From JBLIRR01 sp049472395 (GTDB taxonomy: Bacteria; SZUA-182; DTGQ01; JBLIRR01): a DNA stretch of 64,000 nt. The translations under genes were made by a program, and so were the position numbers. The notes under the pieces were generated by a model, which was given only the letters and a program-made list of their open reading frames with translations, was not told the DNA's origin and ran no database searches. Numbering within the stretch: position 1 is the stretch's first letter; each line of letters begins with the position of its first letter. Location of the stretch: the NCBI GenBank assembly GCA_049472395.1, contig JBLIRR010000026.1, forward strand, positions 25,989-89,988, in the 5' to 3' direction. Shown piece after piece: positions 1 through 9,062 of the stretch.

Positions 1-640
1 ATTATTATTCTTTTAAAATTAATCGTCTATTTTGGAAAATGGTTTTGAGCAGAATTTGAGAGTGAATATAATAAGTATAATACCTGGAAAAAGGCTTTCT
101 ATTATAAATTGTTGCCTCATAGTATGTTGCTTCATAGTAATGGTCCCCACAAGTATTAATATTAAAAATAGGCATTGTAGCATTGCCGCTTGAAGTGATA
201 TGATAGAAACCTCTTGGATATCCAATTCTAAGCGGTATGGCCAAAAATAAAATTATATAGCAAAAAATCTTATAATAAAAGACCGAGCCCTGTTGCTCCA
301 ACAATTCTGTCCTTCCCGAAAATTCATTTTGCGAAAAATCGGTGGAGTAAAATTTCAGAAATTCGATTTCCAGGAATCTTCAGAAGATTAAAGGATCATT
401 ATTCAAGCTACAACAGTAGCTGTAATTTGATAAAGACACAAAAAGAACAGTATTTCTGATAGTTGGAACCACAAAGAAATCTATGGAAACAAGGTCCTTC
501 GCATGATCAGAGATAAGGTATTTTATTGTATACTCTCACTTGATATTTTTATTTGCTTTTTTCTAAAGCTTCGGGGTACAATTAGTGTATCTTGGGAGGA
601 TATAATAGCAAAAATTCATCAGTTATAGCAACAATATCCG
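1..640. other. Region without a convincing gene
   Basis: The first 640 bases are AT-rich. The only open frames are short (under 100 codons, minus strand, overlapping each other), with no recognisable motif and no convincing ribosome binding site. I see no tRNA, repeat array or clear terminator. The upstream gene, if any, ended before this window. Confidence 0.5.
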
Positions 641-2899
641 ATGAATAGCCTATTGAAAGCATTACTACTTGGACTATTCACCGCTCTGGTGAGTTTTATA
701 ATATTTGCATTATTCTTCGGACTTCATCTGGAAGAAAATTTCGGTCTGGGTTTGTTATTTAAATTAAGAGGGAGGCGAGAAGTGCCCTCAGAAGTCATTA
801 TCATCAATATAGACAGGGCCTCTTCTTATAAATTAAATCTTCCTGATCGTCTCCATGAATGGCCCCGTTCACTTCATGCACACCTCATAGAAAATTTAGC
901 ACAGGAGGGTGCTGCGGTAATTACCTTTGATATCATTTTTGACGAAGAACGGGATCGTGATGAGGATCGTTTATTAGCCCAATCAACCCGGAAAGCACGA
1001 AATGTTGTATTTTGTGAGTATCTTGAGAAAAAGACTATCCCCTATTGCGGACCGGACGGATCACACTTAGGAAACCTGAATATTGAGGAAATAGTCAGAC
1101 CAATTCCTCTTCTTACAGAAAGTGCTGCCGGATTAGCGCCCTTCCCTCTTCCGAAAATACCTGTTCGCGTAAACCAGTACTGGCCCTTTAAAACATCGGC
1201 AGGTGATGCTCCGACCTTGCCAAGTGTGGCATTTCAGGTCTTTTCACTAAAAGCGTATGAAGAATTCGCTCAGTTATTGAATACATGCACGTCGGTTCAT
1301 ATCGACAATCTTCCTCAAACGTGTGATGATATAATGAATGCCGGCAGAGTCGAGAAACTCGTGCATACTCTCAGAGGCATTTTTCAAAAGGAGCCGGAAA
1401 TAGCAGAAACACTGGCGAGAGAGTTAAACACCTCACAGACATTATCAGGTGATCTACAAACACGACAGATCCTTGCATCACTTATCAAAATGTACCAAAG
1501 CTCGGAGAGTCAATACCTCAACTTTTATGGCCCTCCCGGTACTATTCCCACGGTTCCCTATTATGAGGTACTTCAATCCCGTCACGATAGAAAGGAAAGC
1601 ATAAAGGATATTGATTTTACGGGTAAGGCGGTATTTATCGGAAATGCTGAAGTTCTGTCGCATGAACAAAAAGATGGCTTTTACACAGTTTTCTCACAAT
1701 CAAATGGTTTACACTTAAGTGGAGTTGAGATTGCGGCAACAGCATTTGCAAATATTCTTGAAGGCCTCCCTATTAAGCCACTCAACTTTCCTGCATTTCC
1801 CCTGCTTATTCTAGCGTATGGAATATCTCTCGGCATGATATCCTTTCTCTTCCCTCCTATTATTTCTGCCGTGAGTATTATTGGTATGAACACCCTTTAT
1901 TTGTTTTTCGCTCTCTATCAATTTAAAACCAATGCAACCTGGTATCCCCTTATAGTGCCCCTGATGCTTCAGACACCTATCGCATTCATTGGGGCTGTTA
2001 TATGGAAATATGTTGGCACAAAAAAAGAACAACAGACAATCATGAAGGCTTTCAGCTACTATCTGCCAAAAGATAATATTCATGCTTTAATAAAAAATGT
2101 GGGCATGAGCAAAAGGAGCGAGCACATCGTATATAGCACATGTTTATATACTGATATTGCACAGTTTACTCGTTATTCGGAAACAATTGACCCAACACAG
2201 CTTAAAAATTCCATCAACCAATACTTTGAAGTTGTCTTTGAGCCCATAAAGAAATATGGGGGTATTGTATCAAATGTAGTTGCGGATTCCGTCCTAGCAT
2301 TATGGGTGACTGCATATCCGGATGCCAATCAAAGAAAACAGGCTTGTAATGCCGCCCTTGAGGTAGCAGCAGCGGTGAAAAAGATCAGCACAACTTCTCC
2401 TGATTTGCATTTCACCACGCGAATTGGATTAACCTGCGGACATATATTTCTTGGGAATATCGGTGGGATGGATCATTACGAATATCGTCCAATCGGAGAT
2501 ATTGTCAATACGACAACGAGGATTGAAGGCCTCAATAAATACTTGGGATCACAGATATTGATCTCCGAGAAAATGATGGAGGAGCTTGACGGTTTCCTCA
2601 CGAGATTGTTGGGGAAATTTCTTCTATATGGAAAATCAAAGCCCATTGTCGTGCATGAGTTACTCTGCCGATCGGAAAACGGAAGTAAGCGACAAAGAAG
2701 CCTCTGTGAGGACTTTAATAAGGCGCTTGATGCCTTTCAAAGACAGTCTTGGGAGGAAGCTTTGGAAAGATTTCACGACCTTATCAAGGAACACGGGGAT
2801 GACGGCCCCTCACGATACTATAATAAATTAGCCGAACGCTATAAAGAGAATGGCCTGGACAATGGGTGGGACGGTATAATTCGTATGGAAAAAAAATGA
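641..2899 (+). CDS. CHASE2-domain adenylate/guanylate cyclase
   Basis: A membrane-bound class III nucleotide cyclase, expected to make cAMP or cGMP in response to an extracytoplasmic signal. An N-terminal membrane segment (about residues 5-27) leads into a periplasmic CHASE2 sensor (about 45-360). Several hydrophobic segments (about 385-465) follow, then a cytoplasmic cyclase domain (about 490-670). The two metal-binding aspartates are visible as D505 (in YTDIAQF) and D549, and a VNTTTR motif supplies the Asn/Arg pair, so the domain looks catalytic. The usual Gly before the second Asp is Ala. A short C-terminal tail resembles a TPR unit. The start is the first ATG before the hydrophobic segment; the nearest strong purine-rich stretch is about 40 bases upstream, so initiation is uncertain. 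It precedes a FecR-TPR-barrel gene, suggesting an envelope-sensing pair; that link is inference. Confidence 0.85.
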   Translation: MNSLLKALLLGLFTALVSFIIFALFFGLHLEENFGLGLLFKLRGRREVPSEVIIINIDRASSYKLNLPDRLHEWPRSLHAHLIENLAQEGAAVITFDIIFDEERDRDEDRLLAQSTRKARNVVFCEYLEKKTIPYCGPDGSHLGNLNIEEIVRPIPLLTESAAGLAPFPLPKIPVRVNQYWPFKTSAGDAPTLPSVAFQVFSLKAYEEFAQLLNTCTSVHIDNLPQTCDDIMNAGRVEKLVHTLRGIFQKEPEIAETLARELNTSQTLSGDLQTRQILASLIKMYQSSESQYLNFYGPPGTIPTVPYYEVLQSRHDRKESIKDIDFTGKAVFIGNAEVLSHEQKDGFYTVFSQSNGLHLSGVEIAATAFANILEGLPIKPLNFPAFPLLILAYGISLGMISFLFPPIISAVSIIGMNTLYLFFALYQFKTNATWYPLIVPLMLQTPIAFIGAVIWKYVGTKKEQQTIMKAFSYYLPKDNIHALIKNVGMSKRSEHIVYSTCLYTDIAQFTRYSETIDPTQLKNSINQYFEVVFEPIKKYGGIVSNVVADSVLALWVTAYPDANQRKQACNAALEVAAAVKKISTTSPDLHFTTRIGLTCGHIFLGNIGGMDHYEYRPIGDIVNTTTRIEGLNKYLGSQILISEKMMEELDGFLTRLLGKFLLYGKSKPIVVHELLCRSENGSKRQRSLCEDFNKALDAFQRQSWEEALERFHDLIKEHGDDGPSRYYNKLAERYKENGLDNGWDGIIRMEKK

Positions 2900-2961
2900 A
2901 AGATTAGTAATCCAATTTCTACTTTTTATCAAAGTTATTGGTTCATTATTCTTTTTTTATC

Positions 2962-2990
2962 TTGACAAAATTATGAATATGAACTATACT
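2962..2990 (+). promoter_or_regulatory. Sigma-70-type promoter for the FecR-TPR-barrel gene
   Basis: TTGACA at 2962-2967 and TATACT at 2985-2990 are separated by exactly 17 bases, close to the housekeeping consensus. Transcription would start near 2997, about 120 bases before the chosen start of the next gene, so that gene need not depend on the cyclase promoter. Confidence 0.7.
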
Positions 2991-3119
2991 CCACCAGAAA
3001 AAAGCAGGCATTTTTTGTCCTGGCTTATGTGAATATGGCTATAAGATCAAGAATTGGCGGGATCGTTCAGGAGAAAGTATGTACATGAGAAAAAGGGTAT
3101 AAGGGAAATAAAAATAATA

Positions 3120-6100
3120 ATGAGGGACCGGTTGTTATGTCTGATGCTTATCATACAGGTTCTCCTGGTATGTTCCCTCTCTCCAGGGTCCACCGCAGAT
3201 AGTTGTGAGCCCTGGATGGGTAAAATGGTGTCAGTCCAGGGTCTGGCAGAGGTCAAACGGTCTGGTTCCTCCAGGTGGCAACCAATAGAGTTGAATGGCC
3301 TTTTATGTGCGGGTGATACCCTTCACATCCATGAACGAAGCCGCGCAGCTATTGTTTTTCAAAATGGAGCTATGCTCCGTCTCAATCACCAAACCAGCAT
3401 AACCTTTACACCGACGGAAAAAGAGAAATCCTTTCTGTTGGAGTTAGTAAAAGGTGCTGTTTATTTTATCAGTCGCTTACCAAGGACTTTAAAGGTTATG
3501 ACGCCCTTTGTGAACGCTGCTGTTGAGGGTACTGAGTTTATGGTGCGCGTGGACAAGGAGCAGACGTTACTATCAGTATTTGAAGGAAGCGTTGTGGCGG
3601 AAAATCCTGCCGGGCAATTACTCCTTAGCAGTGGTGAGTCAGCCATTGCCACGGCAGACTGTGCGCCAATAAGCCATCTTGTTGCCCTTTCACTTGACAC
3701 AGTACAATGGGCACTTTATTATCCGCCTGTCCTGGAAACACGACCCGACACAGCACCTGCAACAATCCGTGATTCTGTATATTGCTTTACCCAGGGTGAT
3801 GTAAAAGGCGCCTTTTCATTTCTCGATGATCTGCCAAGCGAAAGGCGGGATGTGGCCTTCTACCTCTATGGTGCATCCCTTTTCTTATATGTAGGGCGTG
3901 TTGAGAACGCTCAGGGAAACATCCGGCAAGCATTAAACATGGAGCCGGCCAACGGTTTGGCATTCGCACTGCAATCAATCATTGATGTTACTCAGAATAA
4001 GAAAGAGGAGGCATTGCTGCTGGCACAGAAAGCAATTGATGGAACACCTGATTCCATCGCTCCATATATTTCTCTCTCGTATGCCTATCAGGCATTCTTT
4101 GAATTAGGCAAGGCGCTTGAGAGCATGTACAAGGCTGTTAAGGTAGATCCTGAAAATGCTTTAGCCTGGGCACGTTTAGCAGAATTGCAGTTATCCCGGG
4201 GTGATCTTGATAAAGCAACAGAATCCGCTGAGAAAGCAGCTACCCTGAATCCCAGGTTAGCTAGAACACAGAGTGTTTTAGGGTATGCCTATCTTTCTAA
4301 AATTGACATAGCAAAAGCTAAAAACGCCTTTGAAAAGGCTATTACATTTGATCAGGCAGATCCGCTGCCGATTCTTGGCCTCGGGCTTGTTGAAATCCAT
4401 CGCGGCGAAATAGAGAAAGGCAGAGGCATGCTCGAAATCGCCGCGAGCCTTGATCTTAATAATGCGCTTATTCGAAGTTATCTTGGCAAGGCCTATTACG
4501 AGGAAAAACGTGGTGATCTGGCTGATTCACAGTATATAATGGCAAAGATGCTCGATCCGGATGATCCAACGCCCTGGTTTTATGATGCCATTGGCAAGCA
4601 AGCATCTAACCGTCCTGTAGAAGCTCTGACAAATATCCGAAAGTCTATTGAGCTTAATGATAATCGAGCGGTCTATCGTTCCCGTTTATTGATGGACAAG
4701 GATTATGCCGCACGTAGTTCCAGCCTGGGAGGAATCTTCAGAAACTTAGGGTTCGAACAACTTGCCCTTTTGGAAGGATCGAAGTCCATCATTACAGATC
4801 CCGGCAATTACTCAGGGCACAGGTTTTTAGCCGATTCTTACAGCGATATGCGAAGGCACGAAATTGCCAGAGTCAGCGAATTGCTGCAATCTCAGTTGCT
4901 CCAGCCAATTAACATTACCCCAATACAACCTCATCTGGCAGTTAGCGATTTGTTTGTCCCCGAGGGTGCCGGACCGGCTGATGCCGGATTCAATGAGTTC
5001 ACCCCCCTCTTTATGTATAATCGGTCGGCTCTGCATGTATCGGGTGTCTTTGGCTCTCATGAGACTATTGGCGATGAAATAGTCCACTCAGGGCTTCGGG
5101 ATAAATGGGCATATAGTCTGGGGCAGTATCACTTTGAAACAGAAGGATTTCGGGCCAATAATGACATTAAACACGATATTTACAATGCATATATTCAAAA
5201 AGTGCTTTCCCATAAAAGCAGTATTCAGGCAGAGTACATCTATCAGGATACAGAAAGCGGAGACCTTCGTTTAAGGTTTGATCCAAACTCTTACGCCCCA
5301 AACGATCGACGATATATAGATCGGCATACGGGACGACTTGGCTTCCATTACCAACCCTCTGCCCGCCAGGAGATGCTCCTTTCCGCGATATATAGAGATA
5401 GATCCCACGAATTGTCTGAAACGTATGCGCAGTTCATACCCGGTGCATCGCTTATTGGTAGGGATTCCGATATCATCGATGGTACGGCCTATTCCATCGA
5501 GCTACTCTATTTACACCGCTTCAATCGTGCAAATCTTATTATTGGTGGTTGTCATTTTGATGAGGACGCAACCTTTTCAGAGGTCAGTAAGCAACTATTT
5601 ACTATCGATCCGGACCCTCCGGTAACACTGGTTGATGCTACCTCGCAGGATTTCGATTCCCGCCATGTAAATGCATACGCGTATACAACCATTAAAGTCC
5701 GCCATAATCTTTCTATTATACCGGGTGTGGCGTATGATGATTACGACAGTAAGGTCGTTGACCATGATGAGCTTAGTCCGAAATTTGGGTTCATCTGGGA
5801 ATTCGTACCCTCCACGACTCTTCGTGGTGCATGGTTTAAAACCATTAAGAGGCCTTTCGCTGCTAATCAGACAATTGAACCAACACAGGTAGCTGGTTTC
5901 AATCAATTCTTTGATGACATAAATGGATCAAAAACAAAGAGATATGGAATTGCCCTTGAACATGAACTCACGCATGGCATCTTTTCAGGCATAGAATGGA
6001 GCCGGCGAGAACTCGATATACCAATCATTCTTCCGGATCAAAGCGCTTCGATATTTGAAGATCAGGACGAAAAATTGCATCGTGCTTATTTTTACTGGGC

Positions 6101-6488
6101 CATTACTCAATACCTTGCATTCAGTGGTGAATATTTCATCGAGAAATTTTATAGGGAAAAGGGTTCTCCGCATGAGCTTTCAACCCACAAGATGCCCTTG
6201 GGAATCAACTATTATTCACCACATGGATTTATCTCCCAGCTTAAGGCGTACTATGCGGATCAGGAAATAACTGATAATGATTGTATGGATGAGGATAGTT
6301 TTTGGGTGGTTGATTGGTCTATGGCGTATAGATTAAAAAAGAGACACGGTATTGTGCGCCTTAGCGTAAAGAATTTATTTGATGAGAGTTTTCACTTCCA
6401 CGACGTGAATTTCAACACAGGAGAGCCCCTTATTCCCTTTTTTCAGCCGACACGTTACATTTTGTTGCAATTCACGCTTGCGATTTAA
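3120..6488 (+). CDS. Secreted FecR-TPR-outer-membrane-barrel protein
   Basis: A large envelope protein (1122 residues from the chosen start). It opens with a signal peptide (MRDRLLCLMLII and following). A FecR domain follows at about residues 34-190, including the AAVEGTEF motif. A run of TPR repeats (about 220-515) comes next. The C-terminal region (about 620-1122) has alternating polar/aromatic strands like a TonB-dependent-receptor barrel and ends in a short hydrophobic strand. No plug domain is evident. A TTG-initiated extension to 3054 is possible, but the ATG at 3120 sits directly before the signal peptide and is preceded by AAGGGA, at a rather long spacing. The architecture suggests a surface sensor or assembly scaffold; no substrate can be named. 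It lies downstream of the cyclase but has its own sigma-70 promoter. Confidence 0.75.
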   Translation: MRDRLLCLMLIIQVLLVCSLSPGSTADSCEPWMGKMVSVQGLAEVKRSGSSRWQPIELNGLLCAGDTLHIHERSRAAIVFQNGAMLRLNHQTSITFTPTEKEKSFLLELVKGAVYFISRLPRTLKVMTPFVNAAVEGTEFMVRVDKEQTLLSVFEGSVVAENPAGQLLLSSGESAIATADCAPISHLVALSLDTVQWALYYPPVLETRPDTAPATIRDSVYCFTQGDVKGAFSFLDDLPSERRDVAFYLYGASLFLYVGRVENAQGNIRQALNMEPANGLAFALQSIIDVTQNKKEEALLLAQKAIDGTPDSIAPYISLSYAYQAFFELGKALESMYKAVKVDPENALAWARLAELQLSRGDLDKATESAEKAATLNPRLARTQSVLGYAYLSKIDIAKAKNAFEKAITFDQADPLPILGLGLVEIHRGEIEKGRGMLEIAASLDLNNALIRSYLGKAYYEEKRGDLADSQYIMAKMLDPDDPTPWFYDAIGKQASNRPVEALTNIRKSIELNDNRAVYRSRLLMDKDYAARSSSLGGIFRNLGFEQLALLEGSKSIITDPGNYSGHRFLADSYSDMRRHEIARVSELLQSQLLQPINITPIQPHLAVSDLFVPEGAGPADAGFNEFTPLFMYNRSALHVSGVFGSHETIGDEIVHSGLRDKWAYSLGQYHFETEGFRANNDIKHDIYNAYIQKVLSHKSSIQAEYIYQDTESGDLRLRFDPNSYAPNDRRYIDRHTGRLGFHYQPSARQEMLLSAIYRDRSHELSETYAQFIPGASLIGRDSDIIDGTAYSIELLYLHRFNRANLIIGGCHFDEDATFSEVSKQLFTIDPDPPVTLVDATSQDFDSRHVNAYAYTTIKVRHNLSIIPGVAYDDYDSKVVDHDELSPKFGFIWEFVPSTTLRGAWFKTIKRPFAANQTIEPTQVAGFNQFFDDINGSKTKRYGIALEHELTHGIFSGIEWSRRELDIPIILPDQSASIFEDQDEKLHRAYFYWAITQYLAFSGEYFIEKFYREKGSPHELSTHKMPLGINYYSPHGFISQLKAYYADQEITDNDCMDEDSFWVVDWSMAYRLKKRHGIVRLSVKNLFDESFHFHDVNFNTGEPLIPFFQPTRYILLQFTLAI

Positions 6489-6568
6489 GGGCAGATGGAG
6501 GGATGAAATTTGGTGGCATGGAATAAGGAAGTTATGTGCAATAGTAACAGTATAACAAGGAGAGGGTC

Positions 6569-6769
6569 ATGAAACGTTTATTATTACTTTGTCTTATTGG
6601 ATTTTTTTTATTTGGGTGCGCATCAGCGATTGGGCTCGTAAACTGCCATCGTGAAGTAGACATCGATGGAGTTAAGATGTGGGATTGTGAGAGACGTTTA
6701 ATATGTAATGGTGAATGGAAATATGGGTGTCCCTGCCCCCCGGGCCAGGAACCCTGCCTCACAAAATAA
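6569..6769 (+). CDS. Small Cys-rich lipoprotein
   Basis: A 66-residue protein with a clear lipoprotein signal: a basic start (MKRLLLL), a hydrophobic core and a lipobox (LFGC). The mature part is short and rich in Cys (VNC, WDC, LIC, GCPCPP, EPC), suggesting disulfides or metal binding, with a Pro/Gly tail (CPPGQEPC). The start has a strong ribosome binding site (AAGGAGAGGG). I do not recognise the family. A very strong hairpin terminator follows just downstream. The coding call rests on the lipobox, the ribosome binding site and the terminator together. Confidence 0.65.
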   Translation: MKRLLLLCLIGFFLFGCASAIGLVNCHREVDIDGVKMWDCERRLICNGEWKYGCPCPPGQEPCLTK

Positions 6770-6783
6770 ATACAATAACATCT

Positions 6784-6822
6784 TACATAGTGAAACTGGT
6801 GCTCAGCCGGTTTCACTATGTA
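6784..6822. terminator. Bidirectional intrinsic terminator
   Basis: A 16-bp inverted repeat: the left arm is 6784-6799 (TACATAGTGAAACTGG), the loop 6800-6806, and the right arm 6807-6822, with one G-U pair. A T-run follows on the + strand (ATGTTTTT), and the flank read on the minus strand is also T-rich. It separates two converging genes; the stop codon of the minus-strand activator lies inside the right arm. It should end transcription from both sides. Confidence 0.85.
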
Positions 6823-8426
6823 ATGTTTTTGCGGATTTGGTTTATGTGTATTTTATATTTATTAGTGAGTTGGTATATATAAGTCCGATCCATGTTCGCA
6901 AGTCGAGCTGCTTCCGTTACATTGCCATTGGTTCTGGAGAGAATTTTCTTTAAGAATTTCACATCAAGTTCCTTTTCTACCCTTTTTCGTGCCTCTGCTT
7001 TTGCTGCCTTTAACTCCTCATTAGTGCGTGGAATATTGATAAAATCTTCACAAGCAGTCGGAATTATTATAGAGGGCCGCACATTGTTCATCTCCATTGG
7101 CAGATCACCGACTCCTATCACAGTGCTTTCACATAAAATCATCGCCTTTTCAATAATATGCTCCAATTCACGGATATTTCCAGGATATGTATAATCACAA
7201 AGAATAGCCCGGGCAGTGCTCTCAATGCCTGAGATTTCTTTTCCAAATCTTTTCGAGTGTAACTGGATAAAGTGATTAATAAGAAGTGGAATGTCTTCTC
7301 TTCGCTCTCGCAATGAGGGAATCTTTAATTCAAAAACCTTCAGTCGATAGTATAAATCATGACGAAATTTCCCCTCTTGTACCATTCTCGCTAAATCCTG
7401 ATGGGTCGCCGCAATCAGCCTCACATCTACGAGGATATTTGCATTGCTTCCAATACGGCGAATTTTACCTTCCTGAAGAATCCTTAGAAGCTTAGCCTGA
7501 AGGAGTAATGGCATATCGCCAATTTCATCCAAAAAGAGTGTTCCATTGTGGGCTTCTTCAATAAGACCGATTCGTCGGGCGCTCGCACTGCTAAACGACC
7601 CCTTTTCATGCCCAAAGAGCTCACTTTCCAGTAGGCTTCCGGGGATGGCACTGCAGTTTATATCTATAAAGTTCCCCGAAGCACGGGGACTTGAGTTATG
7701 AATGGCTTGAGCTATCAATTCCTTGCCAGTGCCTGATTCACCATATATTAATACCGGCGCACTGGTTTGTGAAACCTTTTGTGAATTTTTAAGAACATTC
7801 TTTATTTTATCGCTTTTTCCGATAATATCTTGAAAGGTATATGATGGTTGAGCGGATTCTCTTAATTGTGACAGGTGTTGATTCTGGCTTTTAAGCAAAG
7901 CTATTGCAATACAATCTGCAAGAGCAGATAAAAAGGGCATATCGCACTTTTCAAATGCTCCGCTTTTTTTGTTGACCGCCTCAAGGACGCCAAACCTCCC
8001 TCCCCTGATATGTAAAGGAACGCATAAAAGTGATTGTGTTGTACTATTGATAGATTCATCTATTTCTTTATAAAAACGCTCATCCTTTCGAACATCGTGA
8101 ACCAAAAGGGGCGTGCATTCATGAAATACCCAACTGGCAATACCCGCATTATCCGGGAAACAGAGCTGTTTTAATCGGTTTTCTCTTTCCTCTGTTTCCT
8201 CGGCAACCGTGTGAAAGAAGAACTTTTTCCCCCTTTGGTCCCATAAAATGATGGAAGCACCCATAACATTTAATGATTTCTTTATTTTTTGCATAATGTA
8301 TTTAAAAAGAGCATCTCTGTTAAAGGTTGAATTAATGGTGTTTAAAATATCATAAAGCGCAGCTTCCTTGTTCCCTAATTCATTCTGAGAAAAATGCCCT
8401 TTATTGTTCCAGGAATAACTCTTCAT
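6816..8426 (-). CDS. Sigma-54-dependent activator with GAF sensor
   Basis: A 536-residue enhancer-binding protein that should drive sigma-54 promoters by ATP hydrolysis. Domains in order are an N-terminal GAF sensor (about 25-180), an AAA+ domain (about 200-430) with Walker A (GESGTGKE, 229-236) and Walker B (GTLFLDEIGD, 295-304), and a C-terminal Fis-type helix-turn-helix (about 495-530). The sigma-54 contact loop, normally GAFTGA, reads GSFSSA (276-281), an unusual variant. The start has an AAAGAGGTG ribosome binding site. It is divergent from the biosynthetic run, and the intergenic space holds a well-spaced -24/-12 promoter and a palindrome, so it is probably the pathway-specific activator. 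The GAF ligand is unknown. Confidence 0.88.
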   Translation of the reverse strand: MKSYSWNNKGHFSQNELGNKEAALYDILNTINSTFNRDALFKYIMQKIKKSLNVMGASIILWDQRGKKFFFHTVAEETEERENRLKQLCFPDNAGIASWVFHECTPLLVHDVRKDERFYKEIDESINSTTQSLLCVPLHIRGGRFGVLEAVNKKSGAFEKCDMPFLSALADCIAIALLKSQNQHLSQLRESAQPSYTFQDIIGKSDKIKNVLKNSQKVSQTSAPVLIYGESGTGKELIAQAIHNSSPRASGNFIDINCSAIPGSLLESELFGHEKGSFSSASARRIGLIEEAHNGTLFLDEIGDMPLLLQAKLLRILQEGKIRRIGSNANILVDVRLIAATHQDLARMVQEGKFRHDLYYRLKVFELKIPSLRERREDIPLLINHFIQLHSKRFGKEISGIESTARAILCDYTYPGNIRELEHIIEKAMILCESTVIGVGDLPMEMNNVRPSIIIPTACEDFINIPRTNEELKAAKAEARKRVEKELDVKFLKKILSRTNGNVTEAARLANMDRTYIYQLTNKYKIHINQIRKNIT

Positions 8427-8560
8427 AGTATATGCACCTCTTTGTTATTATTCACTATTATTCTTTCATTGAGCTTTTATCAAATCCGACACTAGTATAA
8501 TCCTTTTTGAACTTCTGCCCATTCATTGCGCCTCGTATAAAATGACAGTTAATAAATAAC

Positions 8561-8577
8561 GTTAGATTATATCTAAC
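8561..8577. promoter_or_regulatory. Palindrome, candidate activator binding site
   Basis: GTTAGAT-TAT-ATCTAAC is a perfect 7-bp inverted repeat with a 3-base spacer. It lies about 160-175 bases upstream of the sigma-54 promoter, a usual distance for an enhancer site, and about 135 bases upstream of the divergent activator gene. Assignment to that activator is inference from position and symmetry. Confidence 0.5.
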
Positions 8578-8735
8578 ACTTTTATAATTCATTGTAAAGA
8601 TGATAATGAACATTACTATTGTCAGAAAAAAACAAACACATTTAATTGCTCTATTATATCTCGAAATCTTAAAAAAACCCATTGATTATTTGTAATCTTT
8701 TATAAAACATATAATTGCACTCTACCATACTTATT

Positions 8736-8751
8736 TGGCATATTATTTGCT
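8736..8751 (+). promoter_or_regulatory. Sigma-54 (-24/-12) promoter of the cluster
   Basis: TGGCATATTATTTGCT matches the sigma-54 consensus (TGGCAC, five bases, TTGCW) at every strongly conserved position, with the GG and GC elements 12 bases apart. Transcription would start near 8762, leaving a leader of about 300 bases before the NusG-like gene. It lies between the divergent sigma-54 activator and the 51-kb biosynthetic run. Confidence 0.8.
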
Positions 8752-8761
8752 TTCAATAATC

Positions 8762-9062
8762 AAACAAGTTAATGAGGGGAATCTCGTATGGCTCTTTACA
8801 GTTGAATTGATACCTTATTAAGTCAACTGCGAGAAATTGCGATATAACTCGTTTATTAAACTAATAAAGCAAGGAGCAACACGTCCTATACTATTAAGTT
8901 AGGATAGTACATCTTCTTATATACATGATTAATCCCACCCAGAGTGGTAATAATCATTTCTATACTGTTTTTTACATTTTATTACTCCATTCGAGTTCTT
9001 AAATGGATTTTTTAGATGTTAGTAATTATTTTTTTATTAATAGCTTAACAATTGGGAGGATT
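8762..9062 (+). promoter_or_regulatory. Structured leader upstream of the cluster
   Basis: The presumed 5' leader contains two clear hairpins. The first pairs TCTCG (8782-8786) plus CAGTTGA (8799-8805) with TCAACTG (8823-8829) plus CGAGA (8830-8834). The second pairs ATGATTA (8925-8931) and CCAC (8935-8938) with GTGG (8944-8947) and TAATCAT (8951-8957); a six-T run follows about 10 bases later (8968-8973), resembling an attenuator. A five-codon frame (ATG at 8788, encoding MALYS) follows GAGGGG. Processive antiterminators of the RfaH/LoaP type act through leader elements, so this is a candidate target; the structures are read by eye. Confidence 0.45.

Noticed and set aside
5..304. Overlapping short frames on the minus strand
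   Set aside because: AT-rich, no motif, no initiation signal, and two frames compete for the same bases.
8458..8682. 74-codon minus-strand frame with one hydrophobic segment
   Set aside because: No ribosome binding site, overlaps the palindrome, and lies in the regulatory gap between the activator and the cluster promoter.
9003..9062. Upstream ATG of the NusG-like gene
   Set aside because: No ribosome binding site there; the ATG at 9063 has GGGAGGA and gives the normal family N-terminus.
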